A DNA stretch of 64,000 nt from Campylorhamphus procurvoides. Taxonomy: Eukaryota > Chordata > Aves > Passeriformes > Dendrocolaptidae. The stretch covers positions 157,434-221,433 of the forward strand of contig WBMV01007374.1 in the NCBI GenBank assembly GCA_013396655.1, in the 5' to 3' direction. The notes under the pieces are model-generated. The model was not told the DNA's origin, did no database searches, and saw only the letters and a program-made list of their open reading frames with translations. A program made the position numbers and the translations under genes. This document shows positions 24,594-38,600 of this stretch, one piece after another; the first letter of the stretch is position 1; the number at the start of each line of letters is the position of its first letter.

Positions 24594-25630
24594 CAGGAGC
24601 CATGTAATTCTTTTCTGGCTGGCTTCTTCTGTCACAAACAGAATGACCTTTATTGAATGGTCAGCAAATGTGATGGTTTTAACACAGCTGCCGTTGCAGT
24701 GAAACTGATGCACCATGATTGCACCCTTGCTCACAAAACGCAGAGGCTCCACTGGGTATTGTCAAAGCAACTCCCAGCAGCAGAATGCAACAATCCAATT
24801 AGTGAAACAAGCACAGCTCATGCATAAAGTATCTTCCAGGCACCATTAGAAAACAATGTACAGGGTCTTGCCTTTTAAACTACATATTTCTATTAACTGA
24901 ATGAGAAAAAAGTTGGGATACTCTGCAGTTTGACTTATCTAAAAAGACCAGAGGTCTGGAAGGGGCCTCCTTATAACTCTGTGGCAGAGCTGCCTGCTAG
25001 AATACAATAATATGCAGTGGTCCTTCATGATCAGGGCCACAGCTGATGGTAGAGACACCAACTTCTCCTTTCTCCCCAAGGAAAACAAAAGCCTGCTTTC
25101 CTGGCAGGGTAATGTAGCTTAATGGATTTTGGAGTCTTTATCTTGTTACTTAGGATTTTTTGCTTTGAAAACTGAATAGGATGAAGGAAAAGCTCTCAGT
25201 TTTAACAGGATTTTTACCATGGTATTTGTAAGGGCCAGTGTGAGAATGATAGATGCCACCAGGGCTGAGAGGTAAGGCAGTCTGTCTTAACATGAGATAT
25301 TGTTGAGGTTCATCTACTCCATCCACAAAAAATACTCTCACCACCAGAAGATGCAACTGCAAACCACAGCTTCACTTGACTCCTGGGGTGCCACAAGTAA
25401 TATCCATCTTCTGTATGAGGCAAGGCAAAAATAATAGAGATTAGGCTGCCTGTCTGGAAAGGACCAGGCAAGAAACATGACAGCAAGGAAACCTGACTGC
25501 TTCTTGTCTGCTGGCATTCACTGGAAGAACAGCCTGGTAGGAGAGGAGGAGATCACAACTATAAATTCATTTAGGCCAAGCTGAATTCATAACCCAGGCT
25601 GAAAAAAATGAAGGAAAATATTTTTCAAAA

Positions 25631-25654
25631 TGAAAGTAAATGACTTTACTTTCA
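25631..25654. repeat. 10-bp perfect inverted repeat (hairpin, 4-nt loop)
   Basis: The arms TGAAAGTAAA (25631-25640) and TTTACTTTCA (25645-25654) pair perfectly around a TGAC loop. It lies in AT-rich intron sequence with no neighbouring gene signals. Confidence 0.85.
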
Positions 25655-28600
25655 AAACTGAATGAAGATTAAACTAAAAGTTGGTCTTGAAAAAACATGG
25701 ACCAGATTTCTTGCTTATAAACCAACATTTTTTCAGCTTGGTCCAAAATGAATTTTGTAATTTCTGTTTCACTCAACATTTCCCACTCCTCAGGTTCCAC
25801 TTGACTTTAAGTTATTCTTTCTAAGCTTTCATTCTGTCAGTCAAGAAAGAAAATATACATTTGTCACTTATGTTGAAGAACCTTGTGCTATGCTATCACA
25901 GAATAAAGAAAAAAACTGTAAACGAAATGAGAAAAGACTCTGAATAGTAACTTGAGAAGAAGACACTGCACCACCAAGGAGTATTCTGTAACGGACAGTC
26001 ATTAAAAAAGACTAAAACTAGGGAAATACAACAGCTTTCAGCTTTTCTTTAACAAATATGTCCCTAAAAGTCCTGGAGGATCACACAGAAATCATTAGAA
26101 CATCATTTTTATTAGTTTACAGAAAACTAGTTTCCCTTGTGATACAGCAATTTCCGTTTTTATTGCTTCCAGGCTCTGGTCTCTGTGTGACAATTGAGGC
26201 TGCTATTCTTCATACTGTAACTCATATAAATATACCTCAAGTAATAAAACTGAAGCTAATTCTCAATTTTCTAGCAAAATGTCCACTGAAGCCTCTCCAT
26301 TTCCCTCCATTCTAGTGTAATAATCAGCAATTATTTGTTTAAAGTAGTTCCCAAGAATCCCCGTTGTGACAGACGCTGCAGAAACAGAGAGCAAATATGT
26401 ATTCCCTCCCCACCTTCAGTAATGACTGCAGGTTAAATACAGTAATTAAGTGAAGTTCTACCATTTGACCTGGAGAGTGGTATAAAACATGACAATCACA
26501 ATATTACAAAGTGATCCACAGCAAAACTTCTCATTATTGATACAATGAACTCATTGTTCTTAAGCAAACATTTTAAATAGCATCCATTATTCATGTCAAG
26601 TCCTAAAGATTACCTATCTGGGATTTAGAAAAAGGAACACATTTGAATATCAAAAATTGGCAGATTTTTTTCATCTTCTTTCATAATAATGATTTTGTAC
26701 AAGTCTTTATCTCTGTGTTACAACTCTGTTGTTTGAAATGGACCTGTCAAGAAACTATTTTTAAGCACATTAGGTTAAATCTTCACCTGTGCAAATCTGC
26801 ATTGCTTCACTTCAAAGAAATGCAATGAATGGCCTTGCTATGCTCTGAGGCATATGCTGATTTTTACACTACTGAACCAACATGGTTACATCCAGTAGCA
26901 CTCTGAATTCCCCTCAGTAAAGGTTTTAATGTTAAAAACATTTTGACAAAATCCAGCTTTATAGTCAGAAGGAGGTCACTAAAGTCACAAAAACACTATC
27001 TGCAGAAAAATGCACACAAATATCCCATAAACCAAGATTATATCTATGCAAAATGAATAGCACTTAAAACTTAAGAACAAGTAACAACATTGCTTCCATT
27101 ATCTTTTTATATTTTCATAGGACACCCAATAAGGTGTTATGAGGATGCAGCTGGCATCTAAAATTCGCTATGAGACGCACAGTGATGTGTTTATGTTGCC
27201 TACTGTGGCCAGTTTTTGAAGAAGGTCAATCCAGATATTACATAAATTAAATCTAAATTGTAATGGTCTACAGCTGCTTACACTTAGTATTGGCTTCATA
27301 TATATTACTAATGAAAACTCTATAGTTCTATACACATCAAAGTTTCAAAACCACTGTTTTTATTTATGCCTCCAGATGTGCAGTTTCATAATAACTGCAA
27401 AAATAATGGAAATTAATGCTATGCAATTAAGTGTGATACTTCCCTATTAGGAAGTGGTGCTTTACTGCAGAGATATTATTATATAGTTCATGTCAAGAGC
27501 ATTGTTAGGTCTTGTATGTTATGAGTGCTGTGTGCACTTACTCTCCTCTGATTTGTAGCACAAGGAAAACTTGCAAACCAAACTGGTCATTATTAAATGT
27601 ATGCCATTCACATCCACTTTGCTGTTTCCCTTGAGAAGTGTAGCTAATGGTTCCAGAGAGGACAACTACAACAATAACTACACTAATGCAATACAGATGC
27701 ACACAATTTTCACTTGCATCAACATATCTAAAACTAGACAAATAAGCAAGGAGACAACCCTGAAAAATGCTTCAGGGCACTCAAATTCATGTTAAAATGT
27801 GGAAAATAACCATGCCTTTTTTATTACTGCTTTTTTCTTACTGAAACAGGACAAGTACCACACTGTGATGAATGTGTTCCAAAAGTTTGTGTTCAAACTG
27901 TCTCCATGAGGTGGAATATCTCTAAAAGCACCACAGACACTTGTGCAACAGAGGCAGTTCATTGTAAGGCTTTTTTAAAATAGCATAGCATGAAACTCAA
28001 AGCGTCAGTGCATAAATTACTGCTGCCTTGAGGCTGCAATAACTTATGCATCCTTATATTCACCCTCATAGAGAGAAGCTCAGCTCTCCCCTCCTGCCCC
28101 CTCCTCTCCATCTCTTTGTGGCCAGTTACAATGTCATTAAAAATCCACAGTCCTGCCCATTCCACGTGAGGTGAGGGAGGCAGAGAACTGCATAACAAAG
28201 AGCAGAATAAACCAAAAAGGAGGGTTTGGGGTTTTATTTTTAGGAAATCTCTGCAAAACTGTTATTGCAATAATTCTGTGTTCATATAACTCATTATTAT
28301 TTGTCTACAGTCAGGCATAACTTGATTTTATTCCTTTAATAAGAAGTTGATCTAATTTGAGGTTATCATTGTCAGTTCATGGACAAACCCAGTGATCAAT
28401 AATGGTAGTACTACTAAGCAATAGGCCATTCTATCTACAGAGCAATAACTGACACCAGCATATTCATATGCAAGGTTTGATCTTGCTGAGCCAGTGTCAG
28501 GAGACTGGCTTCTTTATTTTTCATTTCCCTATTTTGGTTCTTCTTTACTTTTCCATTCCCCTAAAAGAATAAAGCCTTATCTTGCTAATAAAAGACAGAC

Positions 28601-30020
28601 TGTAGACTAATATTTGCTCCTAAAATCATAATATCCCCTGTTTCAAGCAGGGGAAAAAGAGCCAGTAAGAACAGAAAGAAAAGCATTCTTTGATCTAGAA
28701 ATACACAATATCTTTAGTCTTAGGAGCAGATCATGACAGAATCCAGTCTATGATGGTGTTATGTGTATATAATGTTGGCAAAATAATTAAATTGCACTGA
28801 AAGGATTTTATACTGGAGTTCTGACTTAAACTCATCAAATTAAATTCTGGATGAATTAATACACATAGACTGAGGTCAATGCAGTATAGGGCTTTGGCAT
28901 TTCGTACAGATGAGTGACAATTATGGATCCTTTCAGGTATTTCAGATGGCTCAGCAAGACATAAAGTAACTGAAAGTTACATGCAGTCGAGCCAATATAT
29001 TGTTTGTATCACAGCTTCATCCAACATTTTTGTTTATTTCATGTATTCACCCATTAGAATCAAATATACTAACTACACCACTCTTACTGAGTTGAAGGCA
29101 CCCAAGAGTTTTAAAAAAATGCTTTCCCACATTAATTCTGAGACTACATCATTATTTTTATATCACCAAGGGGATCACAGTGTACATTTACAAGGCCATA
29201 TATAGCCTTTGCTACAAAAACGACAACATTATGTCCTTAAGAGTGACCGGCATGAAATACATTGTTAAAAAAGACACCCGAACATGTCTCCATTATTTGC
29301 CATACTTATCTGATGGATTCAGAGTGTCTAAAATATTCTTAGGTACCCTGAGAAAATCTTTGATGACCATTGTCATGCATTTTCTTCTCTGGAAAAGTCC
29401 TTTCAACTATGACTATGAGATCTAGACAGCTTAAGAACAGCTCAGAGCCACTGTATTTGTGACTGCTTTGTACACCATGCCAGAAGAACAGAAAAGGAGC
29501 AAAAGGGCATTGCACTGGCCATTTCTTTAGGCTAAACTAGAATAGCCAGAAGTGGCTTTTACTTTACAACAGGGAAAGAAGCCTCAGTCAAATTTTAACC
29601 ACACATAGGTGCTGACCAAAAAAATGCCACAACTGGACAAAGCAATTTGGCCGTGTCTTTGGCCTTGGGCAGTAGGGTACAATGCAGTGTGCAAAGTGGT
29701 CCTGCTCCTTTCTAAACCACTTCTCAAGCAGGTTATCAAAATCCGAGTTATAAAAAATGAATGACTGCTCTCCTGAACCTGAATAGAGAGCAGAGAAATA
29801 GCTCATAGCTTCATAATCAGGAGAACAAATGCTATAAAGATATTAGCACATTATGCAAATAATGGTAGTCCTTTTAGACGTAGTACGTGCACAGCCCTGG
29901 CAATTCACTGCGTGTTATTATCAGCATTGACAAAAATATCCCCTAAGCAAACACCACCTCAGAAGCTTCCAAGAAACCCTAACAACCATTGCTTGGTATC
30001 TGCTAACCTTTCAGACTGCT

Positions 30021-30290
30021 GCTGTTACCATGTCAGCACGGCACTGGGTGCTCCCAGCACTCCCAGCTCCAGCACAGACCCCCATGCGGGGCACCCAACA
30101 CAGCGGGGCTGTTCCCAGCAGTCACAGCCCTCCTCAGGTCCACGGAGGGTGCACCAGCCCACACTGCCCACTGAGCTACCACCCTGGCAGGAGCCCTTCC
30201 CACTCACCTGGGCTCCATCTCCCTCACCTGGAAGGAGCAGAGATCCAGACTCCAGGGCACACCTGCATCATGGAGCGGTGCCTGAGGGAT
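30021..30290. other. GC-rich island inside intron 3
   Basis: This stretch is visibly richer in C and G than the AT-leaning sequence on both sides, with runs such as CCCCCATGCGGGGCACCC and many CCAGC/CTGGG words. CpG dinucleotides are few, so it is not a classic CpG island. A plus-strand frame stays open across it, but this is expected from the scarcity of AT-rich stop codons. It contains the splice-like signals described at 30208-30303. It could be an old repeat remnant, a regulatory element or a pseudo-exon. Confidence 0.5.
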
Positions 30291-30303
30291 CTGCCTCTAA
30301 ATA
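30208..30303 (-). other. candidate cryptic or alternative exon in GRIA3 intron 3
   Basis: On the minus strand a branch-point match CTAAT (branch A at 30326) is followed 22 nt later by a 3' splice site, ATTTCTCCTCCAG, with AG at 30305-30304. Two strong 5' splice sites follow: CAG|GTGAGG (exon end 30228) and CAG|GTGAGT (exon end 30208). The implied exons are 76 or 96 bp. Between exons 3 and 4, the 76-bp form shifts exon 4 out of frame and leads to a stop inside it. The 96-bp form keeps length in multiples of three but carries an in-frame TGA near its end. Either would be frame-breaking. This is a prediction from motifs only; chance pseudo-exons are common in long introns. Confidence 0.25.
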
Positions 30304-33060
30304 CTGGAGGAGAAATGCTTCAGCATTAGAGGGGATACTCTGCTGTTCTAGGAGATGACAACTCTGTTCAGTTTAACAAACTGAAGAGGGGCCCTGACTA
30401 AATGCTGCTAAGCTGTGCAAATCATTGACTGCTGATTTGTTTCCTTGGGCTGTGACAACCAAGGTGAGTCAGAAATACTTGTAAGTGCAAAGCAAGAGTC
30501 TGTGAACACGATGAGCTCAGAACAATGAGGAATAAAACCTCAGGTCACCTTTCCCTCCCAATGATTCTTTCCATCATGAATCAAAGCAAAAGAGGTGGCC
30601 AGGAAAAGCTATGCATCTGGAGCTGAAGAAATGAATAATTACTTGTTACCAAGTATAAAATTCATGTCAGGAACTTTTCACCTTTTTTTCTTTAGAGATT
30701 AATACTTAATCACTGTATGGAGCTATTTTTCATCCCATTGTACTACCATATCTTATATACCTCCTGAAATGCAAGCTCACAGTGCTGTCCTACTCTGAAT
30801 TACAAGAAGAGAATTCAAAAACAAAAAAGAAGGTGTGACATTAAATGTCTCATGAGAAACCAGAAAAAAAATCTATCTCTGAAAGAGAAAAACCCTTTAA
30901 GAAGTCCTTAACCTAAATACAATATGAGGTCATTTTACCAGCTAGCTGAGATTGTCACAAATACATTCACATTTATTCTTCTTCTACAAAGCACTTCAGT
31001 CATCTTTATGCTTACTAAGAGAGTTGATATTTTCTGGGAAGAAAAAGGCATGTGGTTAAACTAGTTTGGTAAATTCTCTGAAGCCTGAAAGAAGAAACTA
31101 CATCTAAAAGGGTCAGGTGTCATAGATGAAGGAAAGTACTGAACCTATAACCAATGGATTTGTTCACACAGACTTCACAGTAAACACCTTTAAACAACTA
31201 CCTTAAATGCAAAGCTTCTAAGTATTACATTATGAGTTTCTTCAAAGGCTCCAGTATTTTTCTAGGTGAAAAGGGAAATTCATGGTAAAATTTAAGGGAA
31301 TTCTTGTACATGAGTATGAAAAACTGCTTTTCATTAGTAACCTTGACCACTGACTTCCAGTATCACATTTGGCATGTCTCTGAAGTCAAAGCTCATCATG
31401 CTTTCAACTCAACAAAGGTATTTCCATACATATAAGAGAAAAAGAGCAGGCTGTTAACCTGCGGATCAGTACATCAAATCTTCCATCTGAAAAATGGGAC
31501 TGGGATCCCCTGCATACCAACATTAATTCATTGTTGTTTGAGACCATCAAATGAAAATCACTTCAAGAGCACAAAGCCTTTAACAAAACTAAATTCTTAC
31601 CCACCATTCACCCAGCATGATACAGCTCTGTATCAAAAGAAATTCAAACTGCATATGAAGTCTCTCTTTGAGCAGTGAGAAAAGAACATGTCATTGCTCA
31701 GCTGAGAACTGGTTTTGGAGTATCTGAGGCCACTTTATGAAAGGGGAAGCTTTCATTTACTAACTTGTTGAGATACTCCATTTTATTCATACATTCTTCA
31801 AGCGCTGGAGAAATCTCTTTTGTGTTTGGCATTTTATCACTTGCAACTATTATAGTTATTCCATTAAGCCCAACAGCCTGTGCTTATTCCACAGAAGTTC
31901 TTCACTCAGTGAATGGTTCATTTGCCTGGGCTGAAAACCACCTTCTCACTATCACATCAAGCTCACAGAAGTCTGCAGTCTGTCATAGTGTATGTTGGGA
32001 ATCTGTTCCCTTATTGTGAATAAGAAACAGCCATGGTTCCACAAATACCACGGGCCACCAGTAATAGCTGTCATTCCGGTTAAGAAACAATGATTTCTAG
32101 GTGAAGAGAGATGCACAGGAAGAGTAAACACACAGTCAAAATCCAGTGAAGGGTGGTAACATTTGCAAACTTGGAAGAATACTAACATGTTAAATACCTG
32201 CCACCTTAACTGCATTAAGGCATAAGGTGCCAAAAGCTCTTTCCTCTGAAAAACTTGTGATAACCAGACCATGCTACTCCACTGAAATAAGTAGTAAAGT
32301 TCACATACTAATGTGATGTTACACATCTCTTTTTGATACAGACCTGAAAATCGCTTCATCTTGATTCCATAATAACTAGTGTTGCTTTCTTCAGTCCCAC
32401 TCAGAGTACCAGCCCTCTTAGGCAGACTTTAAGTCAGCAAGACAGTTTGCTTCCATGAACAGAATCAGCCCAGCTGCCCAGGTGAAGCCAGCCTGCTTCG
32501 CTCAGAGCATCTGAGCCAAAGACACCAGAGACTTCAAGTTTTTAAAGCTGTGCTGCGTATACAGATGCAAAATAATAAACTCAAGTGAAGTAACCCACAG
32601 TAATTCCTAGATTTGTTGGGTGAGATAGGTTAAATAAGTGGGTTTGATAAAAATTTGCCTGCAGTCTTTTGCATGCAGAAATTCTTTTCTACTCCTCCAC
32701 AAATTCCACCTTGTTTCCTCTGGTCCTGAGCAAAGCCTTTCCATCAGCTCTAAAGCTTGGCTTTGTGTCAAGTTCTTTCCTTTGCCTCAGAGTAAAAGGG
32801 CCAACAATGCCTCTCATGTACCCTTTCAGCCCTGCCTCCCTCCACCTGTGCTTGGAAACTGTCTTGAACTCCAGCTTTGTTTAAAGAAATGTGGAGAAGC
32901 GAGTTACTGACCATTGAAGCCTTGCTGATGGACACATAAAATCAGCTGACAGCTAAAGCTTCTGCCACTTAAATTACTTGTGCATACAATGAAAAAAATT
33001 CAATATTATGTCTCTACCAAAAGTCGATAAAACATACGTGTCCATGAAAAGCTAAGTATT

Positions 33061-33076
33061 TAAATGCATGCATTTA
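33061..33076. repeat. 16-bp perfect palindrome
   Basis: TAAATGCATGCATTTA is its own reverse complement. The centre is an alternating purine-pyrimidine run (ATGCATGCAT). It could arise by chance in a window of this size. Confidence 0.85.
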
Positions 33077-35563
33077 TATGACACTATAAATACAATCATT
33101 TGCAGACTTATCTCTAAGGCTTTGGTGAGTAGCAATGCTGCTGGGTTCTCCTGTTTACTACATAAGATATTTGGCACCTCAGCTCACGATCACAAGAGTT
33201 TCATTTGCTTTCATTGGACCATAAGGGTGCACACATCCTGCTTTAGACTTCCAGAAATTATTTATCCAGGACCTGCCTGTTCATACTCCGTATACTGAAT
33301 GTTTGGTTTATGAGCTGAATTCCCATAAAGCCAAGTTAGATTCTGACAGTTTCTCAGCCACAACCAGATTCACAGTCAGTGTGAGCGAGGCTACCTTAAC
33401 ACCCTTTTCCCACGAATGGGCTGACACACCTCCTTATTCTCAGAGGCCCCATGAAACAAGACACAAAAGTGTTGCACACATGCAGTTACTGCTCTTGTTG
33501 GAAAACACTGCTGACAGGAGTGTGTGTTCCAAAAGCTTCAAGGGATGCTCAGGCATTTAGCCTGGGCATCTCAACACCAAACTGAGCCCACTGTGTGTAC
33601 AGAGCACTTGTAAAGAGGCACAAAGCTGCAGAACGGCACACCCCCATGAACTCCATGCTGCTGGTTTTCAGCTGCATCTTAGCCTTGCCAGTATGATACA
33701 TCTCATGCTGGATGACTTTCAAAGTTGATTCACTCTTCTTGTTCATAAGCTAGAAAAACGGTTTAAGTGATTACCAGGGGTAAGCTAAACAAATAGCAGC
33801 TAATGGGAAAGATCAGGAGAAAAATGCTTAAGGCTCTCAGTCCACCTAAAAACCAGCCAACATCCATTCCCCCACACAGGGTCTTAATGTTTGTTTGGGC
33901 AAGGATCAGTAAAAGGGCTTTCTTCTGTATCTATGTACCACAGAGACCAAGATAAAAGGAGTCTGTGTGAGACTTCAGAGATTTCAGAGGAAATAAATGG
34001 AAAGTGATTATCAAAAGCTAGATTCAGGCTCAGATTATTCCCAAACACATTTAGGCAGTAAAATCAAACAGTAAAGCAATCCTGGAATATTTCATTTAAG
34101 GTCCTGGCATATTTCCTGTGCAGAGCCCTGGTTCATACATTATATGCTGAAAGCAACAAAACAATGTACCCTCAATAAGAATGTCAAGGTTTGCCTCTCT
34201 GTCAGGGTAAATTACTTATATTTCACGCAAACATTGCTAAGCAGTTTCTGTGACTTTCAATTCTATATAAATACAAATTCTAGGCATTATAAGATGGTGA
34301 AGTCACTCATTCCCAAAAGACTGATAGTGAAAGAAACAGATCATTTTCTTATTGCATGTAACTGCAGGAAGTATGATTGCTCTTTAAATATAAATAATGG
34401 ATTTTGTATTGTAAGTTTCTTTACACTGTGTGTGTCTCTATTGTATGAGAGCATAAAAACCTGAACCTACACCACACATCCTTTCAAACAAAGCCATGCA
34501 AGAGATGCCACATTTTGTGGCCATGTTACAAGTTGTCTTTTGACCTAGGAGAAAATTTCTGGATGGCATTTACTGGGGCACATAATTCTTCAAATGTACA
34601 GACTTGTGACACAGAGGCCGAGCCTCAGCACGGGCGATTTTGCCAAGATTGTGTGCATCCCTGCTGTGCATTTCTCACTATATAAAGGAATGGGAACAGA
34701 GAATGAGACAGCTCATCTACATAGCTAGCTAAATGCTAGCAATTGATACTGTCTGCATGTCATCCCCATGAACCTGGGCTGCTGTCCAAAACACTCCTGC
34801 AAAGAGCCAAAACAATGCAGAAGAATCAAGGTTTGCAGTAACTCTTCCCTGTTTTGTCACTTTTGGTGTTTTATAGGCTTCCAAACAAGCTTTGTATGTT
34901 CCATTATTCCTCACCACTGACTGATTTTTACAGAAGAAAATGTCAAGATTTTAAATCCTTTCATACTTTTGAAAGCATAAGCAAAATACATTGCACCAAC
35001 CTTACAGGTGCAACTGGGAAGAATTAAACAGGTATAAACATACTAGCAAACAAGAATTATAATTTTAAAATGGACTGAGCCCATGTTTAATTCTGAGAAA
35101 AACGTAAGCCAGGGTTAAATCTCTTTTTCTTTATGCAAGGGATTCAGAACAGTTCTTCAGCTAGTGGAATAACTCCCCTGCTCTGAAAAATAAACATGTT
35201 AATGAACAGCTCCGCTATCGATTCTTTTGACATTTGACTGATCAGCAGGTGCTGAAATCAGGGTTTACTAATGCTGGTGTAGCTGCTACCACTGGTTTAT
35301 GTTTTTCCCCTTCACTGCCGAATGATCTTTATAAAGAAAATAAAACTTCCTGACATGCAGAAATACAACACAGAGCTTAACAGATATGCTATATGGAAAG
35401 AGGAATTCTTTTGCACCTCTCTGCTGGTGGAAGGTGCTTATAAACAGGAGCCAGTCATTCTGTGTTGGGTTACATTTTCATTGCTGTTTTCAAGAGGGAC
35501 TCAGTCCACCAGAACCCAACATTCTAAAATCCCTAGGAATCCACCAAGTACTAAAGCAGAGTC

Positions 35564-35631
35564 TTTTTAGATTCCATAAAAACTAATCTTACCTCAGTTT
35601 TTAGATTTCATAAAAACGAATCTTACCCCAG
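35564..35631. repeat. 34-bp tandem duplication
   Basis: Two head-to-tail copies, at 35564-35597 and 35598-35631, each start TTTTTAGATT and end in CAG. They differ at three positions out of 34. The high identity suggests a fairly recent local duplication. There is no coding content. Confidence 0.93.
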
Positions 35632-38600
35632 ATGTTTTGCAGAAAAAAATGTTATGTTCTACATATGAGCAATTTTCAGTGCAACTCTTATTTTATATAT
35701 AAAAAAAATCCATCACTTTAATTTTGTGGAAGCTATAATGAGCCTGGTTCTACATATCGCTTCTTTTATCAGCTCCAATCTCTCATTCTCCAGGGAAAGC
35801 AGTACAGAAGTGTCTTGTCCTTTGATAGCAATAGATAACTAACCTCATTTTGTGAAAGCAGAACTCAACAGAGTTATTCTTTGTCTTCAGCGGCAGCAGT
35901 GAATCAGACCTCATTGCCTTGTACTGAGCCCATTTTAAGGCAATTTGATGCCTTACACATGATCATTGAGAAGCTTCCACTCATACTTTTTTTCACCCCT
36001 ACTCTTTACCTGGCATTTCTTTATGCAACAGGGTGCCAAAAGTTTTATGCTTCAAAGAAAGAGGACTGGTCATATTTTCTGAGGCTGTATTTTCAGGTCT
36101 TCTGCCTCCTTACCTATCCATTATGTTCAGGTCAAATTTTTGTCTTTCAGTAGCAGTAAGGATCAAATGTACTTGCTTTTAAAGCAGACATTTTCTCCTT
36201 AGCCACATAACCTGAGGCTTTAGATTAACACTTCCCTTCTTCAGCCTTCATCCAGTCAGTGTTAACCAGTTAAGAAAAATATTACCCAACAATAACCTTA
36301 TTTATCAAAACTTATTTTCCTTGATTTAGGCCACACTAAATCAATACATGTACTGACAGGCTAAATGAAAACCAAATGACAGCAGAACTTCAGATTTAGC
36401 AAGGTATTTCTTACAGTGCCACAAAGACTGATCTCTCTGTACCTCTGTCTAGACTGAGCTGCCATTGAGTTGGCAGGCAGTACACAAACCAAGTCAGCCA
36501 CTCTCCTGTCCTGTGATGACTCCTGTGATCCAAAGGAAAAAGATGAAGACTGGATGCAAATCATTGAAATGATTTGGTGTGATTTTGTTTAAATGATCTA
36601 CATGACAGAAATCAATGTCTTTGTGCACAGTAGGTATGATGAATCAAAGTAACTCAGGACAAAACGCCTATGTTATACTGACAGATGGAAAGTGAACAGT
36701 CTGTACAAAATTGTCTTTCTCTGGCAAAAATAAACTGAAACATTACCTAAGGAAATAATGAAAATTTAAATAAACAAAAGCTTCAGTATTATAATCCCCC
36801 ATACTAATTTTATAATTAAATGAGAAGTACTTCACACTTTCATGCAACAATGACTGCGAAACCCACAAGTTTCCCTCTGCACACATTCCCACCTGTGTCA
36901 CTCCAGCCCACTGACTTCAGTGGAACAATAGCTGATTTAAAGGGAAGTAAAGAAAGAGGAGAAACAGACCTGAAGACTGAAAGTAAACCTGAGGGTTTTG
37001 ATGAAACATAATCCTCAGCATGAGATGCAAAAGGTGACTTTCCTGACAAGTGCTACCCAAATTCTTAACAGCTTTCTGTATGTAACCTCATCTCATCTCA
37101 TCCTGACATAATCTTAATTAGTCTTAGTTCTACTGCAGAGAAGCCTACTGAGGCAGTTAGCACCAGATAATTAATCAGATACTCTGCACGCTTCACAGCA
37201 ACCAACAGTGTCAACTTACTGATGTGAGTTAATACAAACAGAAATCAACCCTGCCTTTCCCTTTCACATGAACTAAACACATGAGGCATGGAATAAACAT
37301 ACGACTCTCTCTTCTACACCGCGCTTAATGTCCTTTCTTCCCATAGCAGCCATTTCCTAATGCATCAGTACTCTGCAAAGTATATTTTTTTTCTGCTGGT
37401 ACTAGGGCAGAACATGGAATTTGGTATTTCTCTTAAATTTCTGTTTCTTCATAGAAGGTAAGTCTAGCAACTGAAATGATATGACATGATTCTTGCTCCT
37501 GCAAATCATGAATCCAACATTTTATTTTTTGTGTGCTTTAGAATTTAAGAAACTGAATTTTGCACCTGCACATAAATACATATTTGAAGCACAATCTGCA
37601 ACACTCAGTCATCTCATATCAACAGGAAATAAAATTATTTTTACTTAAGAACATAAATATATACAATGTACACACTAACTCACTGGATTAAAAACTTCAC
37701 CACCTATCTATATAATTGCACATCTTAACTTTATTCTATTGTTTGAGATTTATCTTTTTCCTTCATTGCAGGAGCCAAACATAACAGTACTGTAACTAAT
37801 GTAACCAAGAGGGAAACCATATGATTATATGATTTGATGGCAAAGAACCAAAAGACCACTATTCAAGGAAAACAATTTTATAAAGCTCCATTCTCCTAAG
37901 CTTAAACCAAAAGAGTTCATTAAAACCACAGGGTTTATTCAGTTTTGTATGGCATCTGTAATATGCTGTGGTTCTTATTAATAGTAAATGCCATGTTTAA
38001 TAAATGGCAGTCTTTACCTTCAGCAGAACACTGTAAAACTACTTGTAAGAACAATTTAGTGCATAACTAATATTCAACATAAGAAAGAGTAATCTAATAT
38101 TTAGTGATTTTTTCAGATTCTCAGTGAAATTATAATCTTAGAAAGGCAGTATTTAAATAATAGTTTATTTCAGGAACTGACAGTAAACTGCTTAACACAT
38201 TCTCTGTACAATGTTTGTGTCCCCAAGCAGCTAAGTATCTAAGACAGGAATTATTAAAAATTGTGACAGCTCTAGTGTTTGCATTTCCAGTGGTATCTCA
38301 GCAAAGGAACATGGTCAGTCTATTCATTACCCGACACAAGGAGTCATTCACCACTGTTACTGTTCAAACTCTTGGGATGATTTTTCAATATTTGAAGGTC
38401 TATCACAAGAAATTAGGGAGCTTACTGGAATTGCCATGTGTTTCAGCTGTTGTCATCCATGTCCATGATTACCACTCAGACAAAGGAATCTAATGTACAT
38501 TTCTCAGTACCTAATCATACTGCCTCTCCCTCCAACAGAAAACTTCTTAATTTGTTATAATACTGAAAGAATTATAATTGATAGGACTGCTACCAAGTTT

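Noticed and set aside
29912..30358. Open frame of 148 codons on the plus strand, rich in Pro and Ser
   Set aside because: It is explained by the GC-rich island, where stop codons are scarce. Several overlapping frames are open there at once.
31952..32359. Open frame of 135 codons on the minus strand
   Set aside because: There is no recognisable domain and the composition is typical of translated AT-rich intron. It is the longest of several chance frames of similar length.
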